Origin: JBJHBY01 sp050485745
Lineage (GTDB): Bacteria > Pseudomonadota > Gammaproteobacteria > Pseudomonadales > CAMLJR01
Assembly (NCBI GenBank): GCA_050485745.1
Contig: JBJHBY010000009.1
Location: 1 to 27,987 of the forward strand
DNA: 27,987 bases
Reading direction: 5' to 3'
Of this stretch, positions 23,182-27,987 are shown piece after piece; positions within the stretch are counted from its first letter, which is position 1; every line of letters begins with the position of its first letter. The notes below the pieces were generated by a model that saw only the letters and a program-made list of their open reading frames with translations, was not told the origin of the DNA and did not search any database. The translations under genes were made by a program, and so were the position numbers.

Positions 23182-24610
23182 CTATGGCGAATCCACTGAG
23201 GGCACCAGCACCCGGGTTTCACCATACAGACCATCCAGCGCCCTGTGCAGCGCCTCCTTGGCAGCCGGGTCACCATGTACGATACGGATCTCCCCTGGCG
23301 ACTTTTCGATACCACCAACAAACCGCAACAGATCCCCCTGCCCCGCATGTGCCGAATACCCACCCACCTGGTGAATCTGCGCACGGATGTCGTAGCGCTG
23401 CCCATCCAGCTCGACCACACCCCCCGGGCCCTGCTCCAGAATGCTGCGCCCGGGTGTACCCGCAGCCTGGTAGCCCACGAACAGCACATCGTTGCGGGTA
23501 TCACCGAGCATGGCCTTGAGGTAGCTGACGATGCGCCCGCCTGCGCACATGCCCGAACCAGCGATCACTACACAGGGGTAGCCACTGGCGGAGAGCCGCT
23601 CCACGGCGTTGAGGTGCGCCTCGTGGCTGTCGATGACGGTCAATTGCTCGAAAGACAGGGGGTGGCGGCCCTGGGCCACCCGCTCCCGCGCCTCGGCGTC
23701 CCAATAGGGTTTGAGTCGCCGATACAGCCGGGTGAAGGTCGCCGCCAGCGGTGAGTCCACCACGATATCGAGGGAGCGCCAGGGCAAGCCCGGAGCGACT
23801 TCCTCGCGGCCAAAGTCGTGGATCAGCCCTTCGATTTCATAGAGCAGTTCCTGGGTTCGACCAATACTGAAGGCCGGAACCAGCACTGTGCCGCCATCCT
23901 CCAGGGCATGCTCGAGAACAGCCTTCAGGCGCAGACGCCGGGTATCCCGGTCCTCGTGGTCGCGGTCACCATAGGTGCTTTCGATCACCAGGCGATCGCA
24001 GGCCTCGGGTGACTGCGGCTCCGGCAGCAGTGGCGAGTGCGGGGCACCGAGGTCGCCGCTGAACACGATGCGTTCGCGCTCGTTGCCCTGCCGGGCATCA
24101 CACTCCACATAGGCCGAACCGAGGATATGGCCGGCGCGTTGCAGCCGGATATNNNNNNNNNNTGCCCGCCGCCGCGTCGAACACGGGCTGCCAGCGTCCG
24201 TAGGGAATGGGGCGCAGACGCGACTCCAGCAACGCCAGCACGCGTTCGATCAGGGCGCGGTCCCGGGTGAAGCCGATACGCAGGGCGTCCTCGAGAATCG
24301 CCGGCAACAGCAGTGCAGAGGGCTCGGAGCAATAGATCGGGCCGTCAAAACCCGCGGCCAGCAGGTAGGGAATGCGGCCCACGTGATCAATATGCACATG
24401 GGTCACAACGAGGGCCTGGATATGCCCGATGGGAAAGTCGATGGCCAGGCTGGCGGCTCCGGCGCCGTCACCGCCCAGTTCTTCACCCTGGAACAGCCCG
24501 CAGTCGATCAGCACACCGGCGGATGCAGCGCCCGGGCCATCAAGGGTCAGCTCATGACAGGAGCCGGTCACCCCGGTCACAGCCCCGTGGTGATGTATCC
24601 GGATGCCCAT
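23182..24610 (-). CDS. Metallo-beta-lactamase / beta-CASP RNase-like protein, interrupted by an assembly gap
   Basis: One gene split in two frames by the ten N bases at 24153-24162. From ATG 24610 the first part holds THVHIDHVGRIP (70-81), the zinc-binding HxHxDH motif. After the gap the frame resumes with IRLQRAGHILGSAYVE, then FSGDLG, VIESTYGDRDH, the beta-CASP block PAFSIGRTQELLYEIE, VIAGSGMCAGGRI and QVGGYSAHAGQ. These are the ordered motifs of the KEGG K07576 / CPSF73-like family of probable RNA exo- or endonucleases. A true gap length divisible by three would restore one frame, so the number of N is a placeholder and the gene is probably intact. Its role beside the catabolic operon is unclear, and it may be simply a housekeeping neighbour. 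Confidence 0.82.
24153..24162. other. Assembly gap (10 N)
   Basis: Ten undetermined bases inside the metallo-beta-lactamase gene. Flanking reading frames disagree at this length. A missing length of 3n bases would join them, so the apparent frameshift is very likely an artefact. The surrounding bases are very GC-rich, a usual cause of a sequencing dropout. Confidence 0.98.
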
Positions 24611-24655
24611 GAAAAATCCCTGTTTCAGATCACTCCGGCTGGCCAGAGCCAGCAG

Positions 24656-24697
24656 GCAGATGGCCGCAGCCAGGGAGCCCCGGCTGCGGCCATCTGC
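24656..24697 (-). terminator. Strong hairpin after the aldolase gene
   Basis: A perfect 16-bp stem (left arm 24656-24671, right arm 24682-24697, core GGCCGCAGCC) with a 10-base loop lies 14 bases past the stop of the minus-strand aldolase gene. No T-run follows, so it may stop transcription inefficiently or protect the 3' end. A second small hairpin, GCTGGC/GCCAGC, lies at 24638-24653. It separates the meta-pathway operon from the metallo-beta-lactamase gene. Confidence 0.65.
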
Positions 24698-24711
24698 TCA
24701 CATCATGCCCT

Positions 24712-25749
24712 TCAGGCGCTCTTCTTTGCCGCCTTGGCCATATCGAGGGCCAGGTCCTCGATCATGTCTTCCTGGCCACCAACGGTCTTGCGCCGGCCCA
24801 GCTCGACCAGGATGTCGCGGCTGGAAACGCCATACTTCTGCTGTGCCCGCTTGGCAAACAGCAGGAAGGAGCTGTAGACACCCGCGTAACCCAGGACCAG
24901 GGAATCCCGGTCGATGCGGGTCGGCTGCTCCATGATGGGCAGCACCACGTCCTCGGCGGCATCCATGATCTTGTACAGATCAATGCCGTGCTCAACACCC
25001 ATGCGGTCGAGCACCGCGACCAGCACCTCCAGCGGTGTGTTACCGGCACCGGCACCCATGCCCGCCACGGAGCCATCGGCGCGGTTGGCACCGTGCTGGA
25101 TGGCGACCACGGTATTCCACACCCCGAGGGAGAGATTGTGGTGGGCATGGAAGCCCAGCTCGGTCTCCGCCTTGAGCTCGGCCCGCATCAGTTTGATCCG
25201 CGATTCCACGTCATGGGGCAGCATGGTCCCTGCGGAGTCGGTGATGTAGATGCAGTTGGCGCCGTAGGACTCCATCAATTTCGCCTGCTCGACCAGTTCT
25301 TCCGGGCCGATCATGTGCGCCATCATCAGGAAGCCGACGGTATCGAGGCCCATCTCATGCCCCATACCGATGTGCTGCTCGGAGACATCCGCCTCGGTGC
25401 AGTGGGTCGCCACGCGAATAGTGCCGATGCCACAGTCGCGGGCCATCTTCAGATGGTCAACGGTGCCGATGCCCGGGAGCAGCAGGGCCGAGACCTTGGC
25501 CTTCTTCACTACACTGACCACGGCCTTGAGGTATTCCTCGTCACTGGCCGCCGGAAAGCCGTAGTTGACCGAGGCGCCACCCAGGCCGTCACCGTGGGTG
25601 ACCTCGATCAGGGGCATGCCCGCCTCGTCCAGGGCGCGGGCGACGTTTTTCATCTGCTCCACGGTGATCTGGTGGCGGTTGGTGTGCATGCCATCGCGCA
25701 GGCACATGTCGTGCAGGGTGATCTTCTTGCCTTTGATATCGATACTCAT
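24712..25749 (-). CDS. dmpG: 4-hydroxy-2-oxovalerate aldolase
   Basis: 345 aa from ATG 25749, with GGAGG upstream; the frame opens five codons earlier but without a site. It is a TIM-barrel, Mn-dependent class II aldolase that splits 4-hydroxy-2-oxo acids into pyruvate and an aldehyde. The catalytic N-terminal block is LHDMCLRDGMH with Arg18, Asp19 and His22. The metal ligands HAHH place His201 and His203 at the usual DmpG/BphI positions. It matches HsaF, BphI and DmpG over full length. In this family the aldehyde is channelled to the acylating dehydrogenase encoded just upstream (25767-26684, 17 bases apart), so the two form a complex. It is the last gene of the lower meta-cleavage operon, followed by a strong hairpin. 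Confidence 0.95.
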   Translation of the reverse strand: MSIDIKGKKITLHDMCLRDGMHTNRHQITVEQMKNVARALDEAGMPLIEVTHGDGLGGASVNYGFPAASDEEYLKAVVSVVKKAKVSALLLPGIGTVDHLKMARDCGIGTIRVATHCTEADVSEQHIGMGHEMGLDTVGFLMMAHMIGPEELVEQAKLMESYGANCIYITDSAGTMLPHDVESRIKLMRAELKAETELGFHAHHNLSLGVWNTVVAIQHGANRADGSVAGMGAGAGNTPLEVLVAVLDRMGVEHGIDLYKIMDAAEDVVLPIMEQPTRIDRDSLVLGYAGVYSSFLLFAKRAQQKYGVSSRDILVELGRRKTVGGQEDMIEDLALDMAKAAKKSA

Positions 25750-25766
25750 CGCTTCAACCTCCAACC

Positions 25767-26684
25767 TCAGGCGCTTGCCGTCGGTTCCAGAACCAGGGAG
25801 CCGGACAGGATTTCCTCCGCAAACATCTCCGCGGTGCGCAGACCCGCCGCGGTCATGATGTCCAGGTTGCCGGCATATTTGGGCAGGAAGTCACCCAGGC
25901 CTTCCACCTCCATGAACACGGAGACGCGGTTGCCGTCGAAGACCGGGCCGTTCTTCAGCTTGTAACCGGGCACGTACTTCTGCACTTCCTTGATCATTTC
26001 CTCGATGGAGCGGGTGATTTCCGCTTCCTTGGGCTCACCCTCGACCAGGCAGTGGATGGTGTCGCGCATGATCAACGGCGGCTCGGCCGGGTTGATGATG
26101 ATGATCGCCTTGCCCTTCGCCGCCCCGCCGACACGCTCGATACCCTCGGAGGTAGTGCGGGTGAATTCGTCGATGTTCTTGCGGGTGCCGGGGCCTGCCG
26201 ACTTGGAGGATACCGTTGCCACGATCTCGGCGTAGCTGACCTTCTGCACCCGGCTCACCGCCGCCACCATCGGTATCGTCGCCTGGCCACCACAGGTGAC
26301 CATGTTGACGTTCATCTCTTTCTTGCCGGTATGATCTTTCAGGTTGACCGGCGGCACGCAGAACGGGCCAATCGCCGCTGGCGTCAGGTCGATCATCAGT
26401 ACGCCCTTCTCGTTGAGCTTGCGGGAGTTCTCCGCATGCACATAGGCGCTGGTGGCATCAAAGGCGATTTGCACGCCATCCGCCTCGACATGCGGCAGCA
26501 TGCCGTCCACACCCTCGGCCGTGGTCTTCAGGCCCATTTCACGGGCTCGCGCCAGACCGGGGGAGTCCGGCACCACACCGACCATCCACACCGGCTCGAT
26601 GAATTCGGAACGCATGGCTTTCATCAGCAGGTCGGTGCCGATGTTGCCCGGCCCGATGATGGCCGCCTTGACTTTCTTGCCCAT
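25767..26684 (-). CDS. mhpF: Acetaldehyde dehydrogenase (acylating), meta-cleavage pathway
   Basis: 305 aa from ATG 26684, with AGAAGAG upstream. The NAD-binding loop GPGNIGT is at 11-17, and the catalytic Cys131 sits in VTCGGQATIP, the same position as in BphJ. KSAGPGTRKNIDEFTRTT and the C-terminal GNLDIMTAAGLRTAE are family signatures. It converts acetaldehyde or propanal to acetyl- or propionyl-CoA in a complex with the aldolase, and corresponds to HsaG, DmpF, BphJ and MhpF. It is 27 bases downstream of the hydratase and 17 bases upstream of the aldolase, so the order hydratase-dehydrogenase-aldolase is that of other meta pathways. If the pathway is for steroids, propionyl-CoA is the expected product. 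Confidence 0.95.
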   Translation of the reverse strand: MGKKVKAAIIGPGNIGTDLLMKAMRSEFIEPVWMVGVVPDSPGLARAREMGLKTTAEGVDGMLPHVEADGVQIAFDATSAYVHAENSRKLNEKGVLMIDLTPAAIGPFCVPPVNLKDHTGKKEMNVNMVTCGGQATIPMVAAVSRVQKVSYAEIVATVSSKSAGPGTRKNIDEFTRTTSEGIERVGGAAKGKAIIIINPAEPPLIMRDTIHCLVEGEPKEAEITRSIEEMIKEVQKYVPGYKLKNGPVFDGNRVSVFMEVEGLGDFLPKYAGNLDIMTAAGLRTAEMFAEEILSGSLVLEPTASA

Positions 26685-26711
26685 AGTCTCTTCTCACTCG
26701 CTCTGTCGCGG

Positions 26712-27500
26712 TTAGACGAAATTCACGCTGGCGCTGCCGATGCCTTCCAGCTCCATATGCATGCGATCCCCGGCCTTGACGCTCTCCAGAGGCACCAGGG
26801 AGCCAGAGAGGATCACCTCACCCGCCTTGAACGGGATATTGTACTTGCCCAGGGTATTGGCCAGCCAGGCTACCGCCGTCAGGGGGTTGCCCTGTACCGC
26901 GCTGCCCAGGCCCTCGCTCAGTTTCTCACCGTTCTTCCACACCACAATGCGCAGATTGGGCAGGTCGAAGGCGCGCGGGTCACCACGGCTCTCCCCGAGC
27001 ACAAACACGCCACAGGAGGCGTTGTCCGCCACCGTGTCCTGAATACGGATCTTCCAGTCGCGGATGCGCGAATCGACGATCTCGAAGCAGGGCATGATGT
27101 AGTCGGTGGCATCGAGCACATCCTGCTCGGTAACACCGGGGCCAATCAGGTCCTTTTTCAGCCGAAAGCCGATTTCCGCTTCAGCGCGCGGCTGGATCAG
27201 GTTGCCGGCGATGGGGATATCGGCACCATCGGTATACTCCATGGCATCGGTCAGGAAGCCGAAGTCAGGCTGGTGCACATTCAGCATCTCCTGTACCGGC
27301 TTGCTGGTGACACCGATCTTCTTGCCGATGATGACCTCGCTGTCGAGTTCGACTCGCCGGCTCACCATGCGCAGCGAAATATGATACGCATCGTCGATGG
27401 TGATCTCCGGCTCGCGCTCGGTGAACGGTACCAGGGTCTTGCAGTCGCGCAGGGCCTGGTACAGCTCGTCGCCCAGCGCTTCAATCTTGCTCTTGTCCAT
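26712..27500 (-). CDS. 2-oxopent-4-enoate (2-hydroxypentadienoate) hydratase
   Basis: 262 aa from ATG 27500, with AAGGCGG upstream; a TTG immediately before it in frame is not needed. It is a fumarylacetoacetate-hydrolase-fold hydratase matching MhpD, BphH, DmpE and HsaE. Recognised blocks are KIGVTSKPVQEMLNVHQPDFG, the metal-site stretch RAEAEIGFRLKKDL with clustered Glu, and SCGVFVLGES and GEVILSGSL. It adds water to 2-hydroxypenta-2,4-dienoate or a substituted form to give the 4-hydroxy-2-oxo acid used by the aldolase. 2-oxo-3-hexenedioate decarboxylases share the fold, but the partner hydrolase next to it favours hydratase. It lies 25 bases after the hydrolase gene in the same operon. Confidence 0.92.
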   Translation of the reverse strand: MDKSKIEALGDELYQALRDCKTLVPFTEREPEITIDDAYHISLRMVSRRVELDSEVIIGKKIGVTSKPVQEMLNVHQPDFGFLTDAMEYTDGADIPIAGNLIQPRAEAEIGFRLKKDLIGPGVTEQDVLDATDYIMPCFEIVDSRIRDWKIRIQDTVADNASCGVFVLGESRGDPRAFDLPNLRIVVWKNGEKLSEGLGSAVQGNPLTAVAWLANTLGKYNIPFKAGEVILSGSLVPLESVKAGDRMHMELEGIGSASVNFV

Positions 27501-27525
27501 CAATCCGCCTTTTTACAGCCGGCGT

Positions 27526-27987
27526 TCAGCCGTGCTTGAGGAAGTCCAGAGTGGTGCGATTGAACAGCTCGCGGTGTTCAATCATCACCCAGTGGCCACA
27601 CTGCTGCACCAGCAGCATGCGGCTGTTCTGCAGGCCCTTGGCCAGCTTCATGATACCGCTCTCCGGCATCATGTTTTCGTTCATGCCCCAGAAGCTCAAC
27701 ACCGGACAGCGGATCTCGCCCAGGCGCTCGGTCATGTCCGGCACCACCATGGTCTTGATCACCTGGGGGTTCTGGGTCTGCATCGAAGCCCAGCGCTGCT
27801 GCACCAGCTCGTCGGTGACCACCGCCGGGTTGACCACAAAGGCCTCGATGAAAAACGCCTTCATGCGTTCGGGCGTCACCGGCTCCTCAGAGGTGAACAC
27901 ACTGCGCATCAGCTGCATGCCCGGCATGGTGAAGTAATCCGCCTGTGCCTCTACCCCGCCCGGCGCCATCAACACCAGCTTTTCCAC
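27526..27987 (-). CDS. Alpha/beta hydrolase, meta-cleavage product C-C hydrolase (C-terminal part)
   Basis: Partial: the frame is open at the window edge, so the 5' part with the nucleophile serine is missing; the first visible codon is GTG at the edge, not a start. 153 codons are present. VLMAPGGV is the strand after the nucleophile elbow in BphD/HsaD/MhpC enzymes, and QQCGHWVMIEHRELFN carries the catalytic His. At the position of the catalytic Asp (GREDR in HsaD), this protein reads GMNENMMP, so Glu appears where Asp is expected. It is first in the visible lower-pathway operon (hydrolase-hydratase-dehydrogenase-aldolase). It probably cleaves the ring-fission product from the extradiol dioxygenases to a dienoate and an acid, as HsaD does for steroids. 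Confidence 0.85.
   Translation of the reverse strand: MEKLVLMAPGGVEAQADYFTMPGMQLMRSVFTSEEPVTPERMKAFFIEAFVVNPAVVTDELVQQRWASMQTQNPQVIKTMVVPDMTERLGEIRCPVLSFWGMNENMMPESGIMKLAKGLQNSRMLLVQQCGHWVMIEHRELFNRTTLDFLKHG

Noticed and set aside
23182..24610. Pseudogene call for the metallo-beta-lactamase gene
   Set aside because: The frame break coincides exactly with the N run; all motifs are present in order.
26052..27539. Long plus-strand open frame (495 codons)
   Set aside because: It is antisense to two clear enzymes (dehydrogenase and hydratase); the composition is rich in His, Arg and Ala, typical of a shadow frame.

Overview
The window looks like a chromosomal segment of an aerobic or facultative gammaproteobacterium. 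The reasons are ANR/FNR-type operators, an intracellular polyhydroxyalkanoate (PHA) depolymerase, GC-rich catabolic genes and LuxR/PAS regulators. A marine or steroid-degrading lineage is plausible, but that is inference; I cannot name the genus. No rRNA, tRNA, CRISPR array or transposase gene was seen.

Left part (1-8150): the 5' end of phaZ, then a catabolic block on the minus strand. It holds two tandem HsaA-like flavin-dependent monooxygenases, two related type I extradiol (meta-cleavage) dioxygenases, and a KshA-like Rieske oxygenase. A LuxR-type regulator on the plus strand is divergent from the monooxygenases. A perfect FNR/ANR box and a 9-bp-arm dyad lie in that divergent promoter region. 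A near-consensus ANR box sits about 42 bases upstream of the predicted start of the Rieske-gene transcript.

Middle (8406-12312): a membrane-bound hybrid histidine kinase (7TMR-DISM type), convergent with and overlapping a second LuxR regulator that is a paralogue of the first.

Glycan region (12508-23068): a WbpM/FlaA1-like nucleotide-sugar dehydratase, a glycosyltransferase and a methyltransferase on the plus strand face a compact minus-strand operon. That operon holds a glycosyltransferase, sulfotransferase, unrecognised GT-like protein, ABC-2 permease, ABC ATPase, methyltransferase-like protein and glycosyltransferase. From about 15.8 kb to 23.1 kb the DNA is visibly more AT-rich, and overlaps with non-ATG starts are frequent. 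The predicted product is a sulfated, perhaps methylated, surface polysaccharide exported by an ABC transporter. The ATPase lacks several catalytic residues, which is the oddest protein feature here.

Right part (23182-27987): a beta-CASP metallo-beta-lactamase nuclease broken by an assembly gap, then the lower meta-cleavage pathway on the minus strand: C-C bond hydrolase (partial), 2-hydroxypentadienoate hydratase, acylating acetaldehyde dehydrogenase and 4-hydroxy-2-oxovalerate aldolase. With the left block this makes most of an HsaA/HsaC/HsaD/HsaE/HsaG/HsaF-like route: ring hydroxylation, meta cleavage, hydrolysis, then pyruvate plus acetyl-CoA. The substrate is probably a steroid or another polycyclic compound. 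The reductases needed by the oxygenases are not in the window.
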